From NCBI GenBank assembly GCA_910578555.1, contig CAJTPS010000021.1, positions 1 to 64,000 on the forward strand: a DNA stretch of 64,000 bases, written 5' to 3'. The notes under the pieces were generated by a model, which searched no databases, was not told the DNA's origin, and saw only the letters and a program-made list of their open reading frames with translations. The position numbers were made by a program, and so were the translations under genes. Within the stretch, counting starts at the first letter, position 1. Each line of letters begins with the position of its first letter. Source of the DNA: an uncultured Lachnospiraceae bacterium. GTDB lineage: Bacteria; Bacillota; Clostridia; Lachnospirales; Lachnospiraceae. This document shows, piece by piece, positions 1 through 9,363 of the stretch.

Positions 1-431
1 TACTCGCTGTAAAAAGAATCCTAACTGCAATGTTGTCCTTATCTAAATGACATTGCAATTTTGACTTTTCTTTTTTCTGATTCATCCTTCTTTACATCCA
101 ATCCGGTCTGCTCTTATATTAAGAAAATTGCCAATGTCATTATCCCTTATTTAATGTTTCAAGTATAAAGCAACCTTTTTGTGTTGTCAATATATCTTTC
201 TTGACTGATTCAAGTTGTTCTGTTATTCTGTTATTGTAGAATATATTATTATATCGAAATTTTTATAAAAAATCGCCGCTCTGCAGCAACGATTCAGAGA
301 ATGCCCCGCATTCTCCTTGAATGGTTTACACTATCGCAATTTCCTATACCTAAAAAAAGCATTGAAGTGGCGCAGTTTGTTCTGCCATGACTTGTTTGTA
401 TCCAGACGAAGTGAAAGGAAGAATAACATCT
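1..431. other. AT-rich gene-free region before the XRE gene
   Basis: No convincing coding sequence is seen here. The stretch is AT-rich. It holds an 8-bp hairpin (26-33 with 50-57), a longer imperfect inverted repeat (48-62 against 124-139, differing by one inserted base), and a perfect 8-bp hairpin with a CCC loop (297-304 with 308-315). A promoter-like sequence at 201-229 faces the XRE gene. In related genomes spo0A usually follows spoIVB, which would place it on the minus strand here, but no spo0A sequence is visible. Confidence 0.6.
201..229 (+). promoter_or_regulatory. Putative sigma-A promoter for the XRE regulator
   Basis: TTGACT at 201-206 and TATTCT at 224-229 are separated by 17 bases. 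The predicted transcript would have a leader of almost 200 bases before the ATG at 432, including the hairpin at 297-315. This is a sequence match only. Confidence 0.4.
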
Positions 432-779
432 ATGAACCAATGTGATAGAATAAGGCAAATTCTGCAGGAGAATATGCTAAAGCAAAAACAGTTTGCTTCT
501 GCAATTGGAGTGACCGAAAGTTACATATCCAAACTTCTTAAAGATCCAGATATTCGATTATCGCAATCTCTCGCCGTTCTGATCGAAGAAAAATACGGGT
601 ATAATTCCGAATGGGTACTGAACGGAACTGAACCCAAGCTAAAACAAATCAGTAAAGACTTATCACTATCTGAGCTTCAGCAAAGCGCACTTGCCCAACT
701 GGAGAAAATGAATGATGAACAAGTAAAAGTAACTTTAGCTTTCATCAATTCTCTGAATGAGTGGGAAGAGCCGTCCTGA
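432..779 (+). CDS. XRE-family helix-turn-helix regulator
   Basis: A small (115 aa) predicted DNA-binding protein. Residues about 4-60 form an XRE/Cro-type helix-turn-helix, with the recognition-helix-like segment GVTESYISKLL and a following SEWVLNGTEP segment that is common in phage-type repressors. The C-terminal half is short and probably helical, without a recognisable sensor domain. An upstream in-frame ATG exists at 387, but GAAAGGAAG lies just before the ATG at 432, so 432 is preferred. The gene stands alone and converges on spoIVB across a palindrome at 847-875. No integrase or other phage gene is nearby, so its target is unknown. It may be a mobile-element remnant or a standalone regulator. 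Confidence 0.8.
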   Translation: MNQCDRIRQILQENMLKQKQFASAIGVTESYISKLLKDPDIRLSQSLAVLIEEKYGYNSEWVLNGTEPKLKQISKDLSLSELQQSALAQLEKMNDEQVKVTLAFINSLNEWEEPS

Positions 780-846
780 CCTGACACACAGGAATTCGAA
801 CAATGATATAGTCTTACCTGATTCACGAAACGCCACTAAGTCATAA

Positions 847-875
847 GGGTTAGACCCTGATCAGGGGTCTAACCC
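847..875. terminator. Palindrome between convergent XRE gene and spoIVB
   Basis: GGGTTAGACCC (847-857) pairs perfectly with GGGTCTAACCC (865-875) around a 7-base loop. It lies between the 3' ends of two convergent genes and probably ends transcription from both sides. There is no strong T-run on either strand, so termination is an inference from position. Confidence 0.55.
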
Positions 876-897
876 GAATTTCTTATATAAGTTCCTC

Positions 898-2250
898 CTA
901 GTGCCCCAGCATTTCCTCAATAAAGATCCCATACCCTCTCGTGGAATCCTGCACCAGCACGTGTGTCACCGCTCCCACCAGCTTACCGTTCTGGATAATC
1001 GGGCTGCCGCTCATGCCCTGAATGATACCGCCGGTCAGCGTCAGAAGTTTCTCGTCCGTTACCCGTATGACGATTCCCCTGTTAATATTGTCGCCATCCA
1101 GATTGACTTCCGCAATCTCAACATCGTAAAATTCCGGTTCACCGGTAACGGAGCAGATAATCTGCGCAGGTCCGAGCTCGATCTCCTGCTTCAAGGCAAT
1201 AGGAATCGGCTCATAACATGCCGCTTCCGTGATTTCTTCGTCACAGACACCGAATATTCCTTCCGCCGTATTCTCCGTAATCTCCCCGATCACGTTATCT
1301 GAATCATACTCAATATATCCTGTCAGTTCCCCCGGCGAACCGTTAGAGCCTCTCGTGATTCCTACGATCTCCGTCTTGTACAGCGTCCCCTCATCCAAAT
1401 TCATCAGCATGGAGGTATCCACATCGTTAATCCCGTGTCCCAGCGCACCAAATGTATGATTTGTGTCTTCATATGTCATGGTACCGATACCCTGCGCATT
1501 ATCCCTGATCCAGATTCCAAGCTTCCACTGCTGATTCTGATTACATACCGGCGTTGCCATAACATCCGTTATTTCATCATTTCGTTTGATAGTCAGAACC
1601 ATATTTTCCCCGCCGGATTCTTCAATCAGCCGGATCAATTGCTTTTTATTCTCTATCTCCTCGCCATCCGCCCTGAGGATATAATCTCCCTTTTGCAGTA
1701 TATATTTCGCCGGAGACACCTTACTGCCGTCGGCGTCTTCAAATTCACCGATTCCCACGACCAACACACCGCTTGTCTTCACATAGATGCCAATGGGGAT
1801 TCCCGAAGGAATCAGCATCTTATCCTGAATCACTTCTATATCGACATTCTTATAAGGAAGAACCCCGAACAACTTCAGATTCATCTGATAAGTATCGATC
1901 TCGTTTGCCCTGACTTTTACTGTATGCGCAAAATCTACATGAATGCTCTTCACACTGTCGGATATACTCTCAGCAATCTGTTCATCTTTTTTCTCAGTAC
2001 CTATGGACTCCGGCAGGGAGGCTACCTGGGCCGCATCCTCCTTGATTCGATAGATTTCACCGGAAACCGGCACCTTAAAGTTTAATTCCTGTTCTACACC
2101 GGCACGTATTTTAATCGTTGAAGGTATTTTGTCCCAATAGGCGACATAGACAACTGCAGCGAGCGTGACTACCGCCACACAAAGCAGCAGATATAAAAAT
2201 CCCCGATATACTCTCTCCTGTTGTTTTGTCATATAGATTAATCTGCCCAA
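898..2250 (-). CDS. spoIVB: SpoIVB sporulation signalling serine peptidase
   Basis: An S55-family serine peptidase. In sporulating Firmicutes it is made in the forespore, crosses the inner forespore membrane and triggers pro-sigma-K processing in the mother cell. Visible are an N-terminal membrane segment (about residues 16-37), a PDZ-like region around residues 150-235 and the C-terminal peptidase domain. That domain holds a histidine in FGALGHGI and the nucleophile serine in GMSGSP (about 412-417). The length of 450 residues is normal. The open frame starts at a TTG with GAGG ten bases upstream; the alternative ATG at 2232 has a weaker site. recN lies upstream, separated by a terminator at 2316-2344, which fits separate sporulation-specific transcription. 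spo0A, the usual next gene, is not seen downstream. Confidence 0.95.
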   Translation of the reverse strand: MGRLIYMTKQQERVYRGFLYLLLCVAVVTLAAVVYVAYWDKIPSTIKIRAGVEQELNFKVPVSGEIYRIKEDAAQVASLPESIGTEKKDEQIAESISDSVKSIHVDFAHTVKVRANEIDTYQMNLKLFGVLPYKNVDIEVIQDKMLIPSGIPIGIYVKTSGVLVVGIGEFEDADGSKVSPAKYILQKGDYILRADGEEIENKKQLIRLIEESGGENMVLTIKRNDEITDVMATPVCNQNQQWKLGIWIRDNAQGIGTMTYEDTNHTFGALGHGINDVDTSMLMNLDEGTLYKTEIVGITRGSNGSPGELTGYIEYDSDNVIGEITENTAEGIFGVCDEEITEAACYEPIPIALKQEIELGPAQIICSVTGEPEFYDVEIAEVNLDGDNINRGIVIRVTDEKLLTLTGGIIQGMSGSPIIQNGKLVGAVTHVLVQDSTRGYGIFIEEMLGH

Positions 2251-2315
2251 TTTATCACATCCTCATCCAATTTCTTCGAAATTAACTGCATTTCTCTCCA
2301 TAATATGAGTCACAC

Positions 2316-2344
2316 AAAAAGGACACACGTAACGCGCGTCCTTT
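2316..2344 (-). terminator. Rho-independent terminator after recN
   Basis: On the minus strand AAAGGAC pairs with GTCCTTT, with a T-rich tail continuing after the stem (2316-2320 on the plus strand are all A). It lies 30-60 bases past the recN stop and before spoIVB, so it separates the housekeeping cluster from the sporulation gene. Confidence 0.7.
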
Positions 2345-2373
2345 CTAGTATGTGATAAATCTTTCAAATTAAT

Positions 2374-4056
2374 TTAGTATTGTTTTGTATTTCTTGCCAA
2401 ATCTTTCATTTCTTTTGCATTGTTTCTGACATTCTCGGTAATGCTGGCTCCGCCAAGCATCCGCGCCAGTTCTTCAATGCTTTCCGGCTCATCAAGCCGC
2501 CTGATATCCGTGACGGCGCGGTTATCCTCCACACGCTTCTCAATACAGAAGTGCGTGTCTGCCATAGCAACGATCTGCGGCAGATGTGTGATGCAGATCA
2601 ACTGATGCGCCCTGCCGAGGATTCCCATTTTCTCAGACACCTTCCAGGCGGTCTTACCACTGATGCCGGTATCGATCTCATCAAAAATAAGCGTCTCAAT
2701 CTCATCTTTATCCGCCAGCACGGTCTTGAGTGCCAGCATAATGCGGGACAGTTCACCACCGCTGGCTACCTGCGCCAGTTCCCGCAGCGCCTCGCCTGCG
2801 TTGACGGAAATCATAAAAGCAACTCTGTCATAGCCGTTCCCGCTCATCGCTTCCACATCGGAAACTACCCGAATCTCAAATGCCACCTCCTGGAAGTTCA
2901 AATCGGCAAGCGCATTCCGCATTTCTTCGGCAAGTGCCTCAGCGCTTTGCCTGCGCAATGCCGACATTCTTTCGCAGAGTATAAGCGATTCTTTCTTTAA
3001 AGTATCCGCCTGTTCTTCCAGTTTCATGCGGTAAGTAGCGTAATCGCTGTATTTGTTTAACATCTGCTCCGCTTCGTTCCGATATGCCAGAATCTCTTCT
3101 ATTGTCCCGCCGTATTTTGATTTTAAATGATTGATCAGATTCAGTCTTTTCTCCGTGCGGTCAAATAAAGCTTCGTCAAATTCCAGTTCTGACAAGTAAT
3201 CCGCGACCGCACGGTTATAATCGTTCAGGAGGCTGTCAATATCCAGAAGCTGTCGCTCCAGTTCCTGCAGCTGTTCATCATAGGTGGATACCGATCTGAT
3301 CTCCCGCAGCGCACGTCCTATATGACTCCCGACTCCCGTATCCTCATAACCGCAGAGTCCATACGCCGCAGATAGCGCTTCCTTGATCTTCTGTCCGTTA
3401 ACCAGTTTCCGGTAAGTCTGTTCTGCCTCTTCGTCCTCCCCTACAGTCAGTTCCGCCTCTGTGATCTCCTGACACTCGAACTGCGCAAGCGCAATTTCTC
3501 TCTTTCTGGTTTCCTCATCTGTCTCATGCTCTGACAGTTCTTCCACGATACGCCGATACTGTCTGTAGCTTTTCTGAAGTTCTTCCTTGCAGGCAGTAAT
3601 CTCCCCGCCCGCATAAGCGTCCAATATGGCAAGCTGCCTGCCCGGCTGCAGCAGAGACTGATGCTCATGCTGTCCGTGGATATCGATCAGGATCTCCGCC
3701 AGCTGCTTGAGTTGTCTTGCAGTCACCGTTTCACCGCACACCTTGCACACACTTCTCCCCGGCATGATCTTGCGCTGCAGGATAACCAGACCATCCTCTA
3801 TGGGCAGTTCCAGTTCTCTCACCGCTTCCAGCTGTTTCGGCTGATCCACCGTAAAAATCAACTCCACCAGCCCATACTCCGCGCCCGTGCGGATCATCTC
3901 TTTATCCGCCTTGGCGCCCAGCGCCAGACTGATGGAACCGATAATAATGGACTTACCGGCTCCTGTCTCACCGGTAAGAATGTTCAGTCCTTCGCCGAAA
4001 GTAACCTCCGTCTCATCGATCAATGCCAGATTCTTCACATGTAAACTTTGTAACAT
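2374..4056 (-). CDS. recN: DNA repair protein RecN
   Basis: An SMC-like ATPase that acts at DNA double-strand breaks. With the start at 4056 the protein has 560 residues. The Walker A motif GETGAGKS is at residues 29-36. A long coiled-coil centre is rich in Glu, Arg and Leu. Near the C-terminus come the ABC signature ASGGELSR and Walker B TLIFDEID. The open frame extends 15 codons upstream, but AGAGGTGAAGCG immediately precedes the ATG at 4056 and family members begin with this MLQSLxVKNxALI pattern. It follows argR closely, the conserved argR-recN order in Firmicutes. Confidence 0.97.
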   Translation of the reverse strand: MLQSLHVKNLALIDETEVTFGEGLNILTGETGAGKSIIIGSISLALGAKADKEMIRTGAEYGLVELIFTVDQPKQLEAVRELELPIEDGLVILQRKIMPGRSVCKVCGETVTARQLKQLAEILIDIHGQHEHQSLLQPGRQLAILDAYAGGEITACKEELQKSYRQYRRIVEELSEHETDEETRKREIALAQFECQEITEAELTVGEDEEAEQTYRKLVNGQKIKEALSAAYGLCGYEDTGVGSHIGRALREIRSVSTYDEQLQELERQLLDIDSLLNDYNRAVADYLSELEFDEALFDRTEKRLNLINHLKSKYGGTIEEILAYRNEAEQMLNKYSDYATYRMKLEEQADTLKKESLILCERMSALRRQSAEALAEEMRNALADLNFQEVAFEIRVVSDVEAMSGNGYDRVAFMISVNAGEALRELAQVASGGELSRIMLALKTVLADKDEIETLIFDEIDTGISGKTAWKVSEKMGILGRAHQLICITHLPQIVAMADTHFCIEKRVEDNRAVTDIRRLDEPESIEELARMLGGASITENVRNNAKEMKDLARNTKQY

Positions 4057-4129
4057 CGCTTCACCTCTTATGTATTCTCTCCGGGCACATCTTCGCCGCA
4101 CGCAGGCGGATAGTGCAAATACATAATTG

Positions 4130-4594
4130 CTAATGTTCTATCATTCTCTCTATTTTATCCATGACGGCCAAGGCTGCCTCCTCGCTTCGCATGGCCATCA
4201 TGATCGTATTATCTCCCGCAATGCACCCCACGATTTCCTCCATCTTCAACGCATCCACTGCCGCAGCCACCGCCATCGCCATGCCGGACACCGTCTTCAT
4301 GACCAGCAGATTCTGTGCTGTGTCCATGGATATATATCCCTCCCGCAGCACCCTGATATATTTATCTCCCAGGTGCGTCTCATCCTGCGTAAAAACCACA
4401 TACTTCTGCCGCCCCTTACCTACTGGTATCTTGGACAGCTTCAATTCTCTGATGTCCCGCGATACCGTCGCCTGTGTGACCTGATATCCTGCCTCGCACA
4501 ATCTGTCCGCCAGTTCCTCCTGTGTATCAATCTCATACCGGCTGATCAACTCAACAATTTTCTCATGTCTTCTCTTCTTGATCGTCTGCTTCAT
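4130..4594 (-). CDS. argR: Arginine repressor ArgR
   Basis: An arginine-responsive repressor/activator of arginine metabolism. The N-terminal winged helix-turn-helix is visible with the recognition segment TQATVSRDIREL. The C-terminal oligomerisation and arginine-binding domain contains VGCIAGDNTIMM, including the GDN motif that contacts arginine in the family. An upstream ATG at 4609 is in frame, but AAGGGA sits correctly before the ATG at 4594, giving 154 residues. The gene lies 22 bases after nadK and 73 bases before recN, so it is probably part of the long housekeeping transcript. Confidence 0.95.
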   Translation of the reverse strand: MKQTIKKRRHEKIVELISRYEIDTQEELADRLCEAGYQVTQATVSRDIRELKLSKIPVGKGRQKYVVFTQDETHLGDKYIRVLREGYISMDTAQNLLVMKTVSGMAMAVAAAVDALKMEEIVGCIAGDNTIMMAMRSEEAALAVMDKIERMIEH

Positions 4595-4616
4595 TATTTC
4601 CCTTATCATCCATTTA

Positions 4617-5531
4617 TTATTCGCTCATTTTCTTATGCAGTACGGCAAGGAAACTTTCCGTGTTCAGTTTCAGAATTCCTGTTGTCTTTAACGCCTTGCG
4701 GATCATAATGCTGTCTCCGGTCCGCATAATCACCTTGTGACTGCCGTCAAAATTCGCCTCAACCGTCTGCATATGTCCGTCCTTACCCTGCGAGATCTCG
4801 ATCCTGATCTCATCCTCAGGCGCAAGCACGATACTGCGTGTATTTAGTGTGTGCGGACAAACAGGTGTCAGTAGCAGCAGATTTGCCGCCGGTTCCACGA
4901 TGGGACCGCCCGCCGACATATTATAACCTGTCGATCCCGTCGGCGTCGCCACGATCATGCCGTCCGCACTGTAACGGTTCAGGAACTGTCCATTCACGTA
5001 TATGTCAAAAGTCAGAATCTGCAAAGAACCGCATCTTGAGATCACAATATCATTGAGTGCATAATTTTCTTCCATGCCTGTATCAGCCGCGTTCTCCGTC
5101 GTTTCGTCCATCTTACCCCGCAGGTACACACGCCCTTCCAGCATCATCCGCTCCTCCCGCGTGTACGTATCCGCCAGCAGTCTGTCCAGCGCCTGTTCTA
5201 TACTGCCGGTCTCCACCTCCGCCAGATATCCTAAAGAACCAAGATTCATGCCCAGAAGCGGAATATCGCTGTTCGTCATATTTCTCGCCGCCCGCAGCAG
5301 AGTGCCGTCACCGCCCAGCACAAGCGCACATTCCGTACAGCCCGTCCTGATATCGTCAGCCGCCTCTGTCCCCGGCGTATCAGACGTATGGATCGCCGCG
5401 CCTATCGCTTCTGAGGTATTGTCCACACAGGTGACTTCTCCACCGCGCGCCCTCAGATATGTCGTGATCCGCTCCGTATATTGTCCCTGCGGATCTTTAC
5501 GCTCATTCGTAATCAGATAAAAATGCTTCAT
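4617..5531 (-). CDS. nadK: NAD kinase
   Basis: Phosphorylates NAD to NADP. The conserved GGDGT motif is at residues 73-77, followed by LLRAAR. Further family motifs seen are LGSLGYLAE and the substrate-binding stretch TPTGSTGYNMSAGGP. The length of 304 residues is typical. The start codon overlaps the tlyA stop by four bases, indicating translational coupling. The tlyA-nadK-argR-recN order is widespread in Clostridia. Confidence 0.96.
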   Translation of the reverse strand: MKHFYLITNERKDPQGQYTERITTYLRARGGEVTCVDNTSEAIGAAIHTSDTPGTEAADDIRTGCTECALVLGGDGTLLRAARNMTNSDIPLLGMNLGSLGYLAEVETGSIEQALDRLLADTYTREERMMLEGRVYLRGKMDETTENAADTGMEENYALNDIVISRCGSLQILTFDIYVNGQFLNRYSADGMIVATPTGSTGYNMSAGGPIVEPAANLLLLTPVCPHTLNTRSIVLAPEDEIRIEISQGKDGHMQTVEANFDGSHKVIMRTGDSIMIRKALKTTGILKLNTESFLAVLHKKMSE

Positions 5532-6430
5532 CCCTGTTTCGCCTCATCCAACGCACCGTGTGCCCTCGCCACAACATCTGCAATCAGCCGCTCTGTCTCT
5601 TCTTCATATGATTTGCCGCTTCTTGCCTCCGTCATTCCGCGCAGCGCACACTCCGCCTCCGCTTCCGTCATTACCCTGACCGCTTCCGGAATCTCTTCTT
5701 TCTTCACAATATGAACCAGATATTCAATATTTCCTTCCGGTCCTTTGATCGGCGAATACGACAATCCCCTTACTTCAAATCCGATCAGTTCGGCATAATC
5801 TATCACCTTATGTACCACTTCTTCATGCACCTGCGGCTCCCTGACAACGCCCTTCTTACCGACCTTGTCTCTTCCCGCCTCAAACTGCGGTTTGATCAGA
5901 CACACCATATTGCCTTTCGCACACAGCAGTTCACGCGCCGGAATCAGGATCTTTGTCAGCGAAATAAAAGAAACGTCCACCGAAGCGAAATCAATCTGCT
6001 CCGCAATATCCTCCGATGTCACATACCGGAAGTTCGTCTTCTCCATACATATTACACGTTCATCGCTGCGCAGCTTCCATGCCAGCTGTCCGTGCCCTAC
6101 ATCAATCGCATACACTTTCGCCGCACCGTTTTGCAACATACAGTCCGTAAAGCCGCCTGTAGAAGCGCCGATGTCCATGCAGACCGCACCGTTTAGTGTG
6201 ATCGGGAACTCTTCCATCGCCTTTTCCAGTTTCAGACCACCACGGCTTACATATTTGAGTGCACTCCCCTTCACCTCTAATTGAATTGTACTCTCATCAA
6301 AAGTTGTTCCGGCCTTGTCTTCCCGCTGTCCGTTTACGAAAACACTTCCCGTCATAAGGATTGCCTTCGCCTTCTCTCTGGATGGTGCAAAGCCCTGTTT
6401 CACTAAAATGACGTCTAATCTCTCTTTCAT
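5528..6430 (-). CDS. tlyA: TlyA-family rRNA 2'-O-methyltransferase
   Basis: An S4-domain RNA methyltransferase. Homologues methylate ribose 2'-OH positions of 16S and/or 23S rRNA. An S4 RNA-binding domain occupies about residues 1-65 (LVKQGFAPSREKAK). An FtsJ-type SAM-binding fold follows, with MDIGASTGGFTDCML and later FASVDVSFISL. The length of 300 residues is slightly above the usual 270 because of a charged C-terminal tail. It starts 3 bases after the dxs stop and overlaps nadK. Which rRNA position is modified cannot be told from sequence. Confidence 0.9.
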   Translation of the reverse strand: MKERLDVILVKQGFAPSREKAKAILMTGSVFVNGQREDKAGTTFDESTIQLEVKGSALKYVSRGGLKLEKAMEEFPITLNGAVCMDIGASTGGFTDCMLQNGAAKVYAIDVGHGQLAWKLRSDERVICMEKTNFRYVTSEDIAEQIDFASVDVSFISLTKILIPARELLCAKGNMVCLIKPQFEAGRDKVGKKGVVREPQVHEEVVHKVIDYAELIGFEVRGLSYSPIKGPEGNIEYLVHIVKKEEIPEAVRVMTEAEAECALRGMTEARSGKSYEEETERLIADVVARAHGALDEAKQG

Positions 6431-6433
6431 ATA

Positions 6434-8326
6434 TTACCCATTCACCATAATGCAGTCAGCCGCCATAGAAACATAAGCTGTCAGTATTTTTTTCACAATA
6501 GAGTCTGCATCTATGCCGATCTCCCGTTTTAACAATTCTACATTACCGTGTTCCACGTATTCATCGGGAATCGCTATGTTCAGCACACGAACCGGCGCGC
6601 CAAGCTCGTCCACACAGGTTCTGACTTTCTCGCCATAGCCGCCGCTTAAGACATTTTCTTCCATAGTCACGATCAGTTTATGTTCCTTGCACGCTTCATG
6701 GACCGCCTGCTCATCTATAGGTTTTACAAACCTCGCATTGGTCAGGGAACAGGAATATCCTCTCTCCTTAAGCTGTTCCCGCACCGCAAGCGCCACCTTC
6801 ACCATACTGCCTGCGGCAAACAGGATAATATCCTCTTCCTCGTAGATGGCCTCGCTCCTGCCGTACTCGATCGGCGCACGATTCTCCTTCAGACCGTCGA
6901 ATGCCTCGCCTCTCGGATAGCGGAGCGCGATCGGCATACCGGAAGACACCGCAAATTTCATCATATCGGAAAGCTCCCATTTATTCTTAGGCGCCATAAT
7001 ATGCATATTCGGTATGGAAGACAGATACGACAGGTCGAATATGCCCTGATGCGTCTCCCCGTCGCTGCCTACAAGCCCGGCTCTGTCTATGGCAAAGACC
7101 ACCGGCAGATTCTGCAGACATACGTCATGCAGGATCTGATCATACGCTCTTTGCAGAAAGGAGGAATAGATCGCAACGATCGGCTTCAGACCACCGGCCG
7201 CCAGACCGGCTGCAAATGTCACCGCATGTTCTTCCGCGATACCTACGTCAAAAAATCTTTCCGGATACATGTTGCGAAAACGCTTCAGTCCGGTGCCGTC
7301 CGGCATGGCAGCCGTGATCGCCACCACCTGTTCGTCCCGCTGTCCCATTTTACACATAACGGTTGAGAAAATATCCGTATAATTTGCTTTATTCTGCGGC
7401 TTACTCGGAATGCCCGTCTCTATGTCAAAAGGCTCCGCCCCATGGAATCTGGCCGGATGCCGTTCTGCCGGCGTATACCCTTTTCCCTTCTGGGTAATGA
7501 CGTGAAGAAGCACTGCTCCCCTTATCTTCCTTGCTTCTTTTAACATACGCACCATCGCGGAAATATTATGCCCGTCCACCGGACCTAAGTAGGTGATTCC
7601 CATATCCTCAAAGAACATGCCCGGCACGACCAGATTCTTGAAGCTGCTCTTAACCCGCCTGATCTGGGAAACCATCTTGTCTCCGTACTTGGACTTTCCG
7701 TGAAGCGAATTATAGACACCCTCTTTCAAGTCCAGATACATATCCGCTGTTCTGATATTATTCAGATATTTCGATACGCCGCCCACATTTTCCGATATAG
7801 ACATGTTATTGTCATTCAGGACAATAATGAAATTAGTCTCCAGCCGTGAAGCATTATTGAGCGCTTCATACGCCATGCCGCCGGTCAGGGAACCGTCGCC
7901 GATCACAGACACAATCGTGTTTTTACCGCCCTGTATATCCCTGGCCTTCACCATACCGAGTCCTGCGGAGATGGAAGTAGAACTGTGTCCTGTGTCAAAA
8001 CAGTCGCAGTCGCTCTCTTTACGTTTCGGGAACCCGCTCATACCGCCGAACTTACGCAAATTAACAAATCCGTCCCTGCGTCCTGTCAAGATCTTATGTG
8101 TATAAGACTGATGTCCCACATCCCAGATGATCTTATCTTCCGGCAGGTTCAGGAACAGATGCAGCGCCATAGTCAGTTCTACGGCACCGAGATTGGACCC
8201 CAGATGCCCGCCGGTCTCGCTGATCGACTGAATCAGAAACTCCCGGATCTCTTCTGCAAGTACTCCGTAATCGGCTTCTGTAAGCTGTTTGATATCGTTT
8301 GTCTGTTCTATTTTCTCTAAAAGCAT
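6434..8326 (-). CDS. dxs: 1-deoxy-D-xylulose-5-phosphate synthase
   Basis: The thiamine-diphosphate enzyme that starts the MEP isoprenoid pathway by condensing pyruvate with glyceraldehyde 3-phosphate. Seen are GGHLGSNLG near the N-terminus, the ThDP/Mg motif GDGSLTGGMAYEALNN, VDGHN, and transketolase-type pyrimidine-binding residues in DVGIAEEHAVTFAAGLA. The length of 630 residues is normal for a full enzyme. GGGGGATTACG precedes the ATG. It follows ispA by 68 bases, so the first isoprenoid enzyme and a prenyl synthase are co-located. Confidence 0.97.
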   Translation of the reverse strand: MLLEKIEQTNDIKQLTEADYGVLAEEIREFLIQSISETGGHLGSNLGAVELTMALHLFLNLPEDKIIWDVGHQSYTHKILTGRRDGFVNLRKFGGMSGFPKRKESDCDCFDTGHSSTSISAGLGMVKARDIQGGKNTIVSVIGDGSLTGGMAYEALNNASRLETNFIIVLNDNNMSISENVGGVSKYLNNIRTADMYLDLKEGVYNSLHGKSKYGDKMVSQIRRVKSSFKNLVVPGMFFEDMGITYLGPVDGHNISAMVRMLKEARKIRGAVLLHVITQKGKGYTPAERHPARFHGAEPFDIETGIPSKPQNKANYTDIFSTVMCKMGQRDEQVVAITAAMPDGTGLKRFRNMYPERFFDVGIAEEHAVTFAAGLAAGGLKPIVAIYSSFLQRAYDQILHDVCLQNLPVVFAIDRAGLVGSDGETHQGIFDLSYLSSIPNMHIMAPKNKWELSDMMKFAVSSGMPIALRYPRGEAFDGLKENRAPIEYGRSEAIYEEEDIILFAAGSMVKVALAVREQLKERGYSCSLTNARFVKPIDEQAVHEACKEHKLIVTMEENVLSGGYGEKVRTCVDELGAPVRVLNIAIPDEYVEHGNVELLKREIGIDADSIVKKILTAYVSMAADCIMVNG

Positions 8327-8394
8327 CGTAATCCCCCGCGTCTGTCCTGTTCAGAACGTCCTTCTCTCATCTCCCGGTATCAGTATGAAGAAAA

Positions 8395-9363
8395 TCATTT
8401 TTTCCTATAGATCAACTGCTCGATCAACTCTTCCAAAAACGCATTTCTTTTCGGAAAAGATGTTAAAATCGCGACCGCCTCTCTCGACAACTCTTCCACC
8501 TGTTCTCCTGACTTCTCCAGCCCATGCATGGTAACATAAGTCAGCTTATGATTCTTTTCATCGCTTCCGACCGCCTTGCCAAGCACTTCCAGGCTGCTCG
8601 TCACATCCAGAATATCATCCTGAATCTGAAAAGCGACCCCGATATTATATGCGCACTTTCCCAGTCTCTCAATCTCCGCGTGCCCGGCTCCCGCCAGCGT
8701 CGCACCGATCGTCATCGCCGCCTGAATGAGCGCCGCCGTCTTGTGCTCGTGGATATAGAGAAGCATCTCCCCGCTCACGCCTTCGTCCATCTTCTCGGCC
8801 TCCAGATCCGCACACTGTCCGCCGATCATACCATAGATTCCCGCCTTGCGGCCGAGTATCTGCATAGAGGCGGCGATCCTGCGGTACTCCTCTATTGTTC
8901 CGGCATAATCGAAAGCCCTTGCAGCAGTCTCAAAAGCATAGTTCAGCAATCCGTCTCCTGCAAGAACCGCCATGCCCTCACCATATACTACATGCGTAGT
9001 TTTCATTCCTCTGCGGTATTCATCGTTATCCATCGCCGGAAGGTCGTCATGCACAAGAGAATAGTTGTGTATCATCTCCAGTGCCGCCATAAACAAAGGC
9101 AATGTTCTTCCCAATACTGTCCGCTCTGCCAGGTCTGTCCCCTGTGATCCGCTTCCTGCAAACCGCCATACTTCCTCTGTATCCGTAAAAAGCGCCGCGC
9201 TTTCTGCCATCAGCATCGGACGCAGTCTCTTGCCCCCTGCCGTAATCGAATAATTCATAGCCTGCAGCACAACTTTCTGATATCCTTCCTCCACCGGAAG
9301 ATAATCTTTCAGCAGCGCCTCAATCTGTTCTGTTTTATACCTGATCTCTTCTTTAAAATTCAT
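8395..9363 (-). CDS. ispA: Short-chain polyprenyl (farnesyl) diphosphate synthase
   Basis: Condenses IPP with allylic diphosphates to give C15 or similar prenyl diphosphates. The first aspartate-rich motif is DDLPAMDND and the second is FQIQDDILD. GGKRLRPML is the N-terminal substrate motif. The region after KRLRP contains an insert (EVWRFAGSGSQGTDLAERTV) not usual at that point in IspA. The chosen ATG at 9363 has GGTGGA upstream and overlaps the xseB stop by 11 bases; an alternative start at 9381 is weaker. Exact chain length cannot be read from sequence. Confidence 0.92.
   Translation of the reverse strand: MNFKEEIRYKTEQIEALLKDYLPVEEGYQKVVLQAMNYSITAGGKRLRPMLMAESAALFTDTEEVWRFAGSGSQGTDLAERTVLGRTLPLFMAALEMIHNYSLVHDDLPAMDNDEYRRGMKTTHVVYGEGMAVLAGDGLLNYAFETAARAFDYAGTIEEYRRIAASMQILGRKAGIYGMIGGQCADLEAEKMDEGVSGEMLLYIHEHKTAALIQAAMTIGATLAGAGHAEIERLGKCAYNIGVAFQIQDDILDVTSSLEVLGKAVGSDEKNHKLTYVTMHGLEKSGEQVEELSREAVAILTSFPKRNAFLEELIEQLIYRKK

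Noticed and set aside
432..779. XRE regulator as sign of a prophage
   Set aside because: No integrase, structural phage gene or attachment site is visible in the window; one regulator is insufficient.
4127..4708. Plus-strand 193-codon ORF opposite argR
   Set aside because: Antisense to a clear argR and the end of nadK, with no family character.
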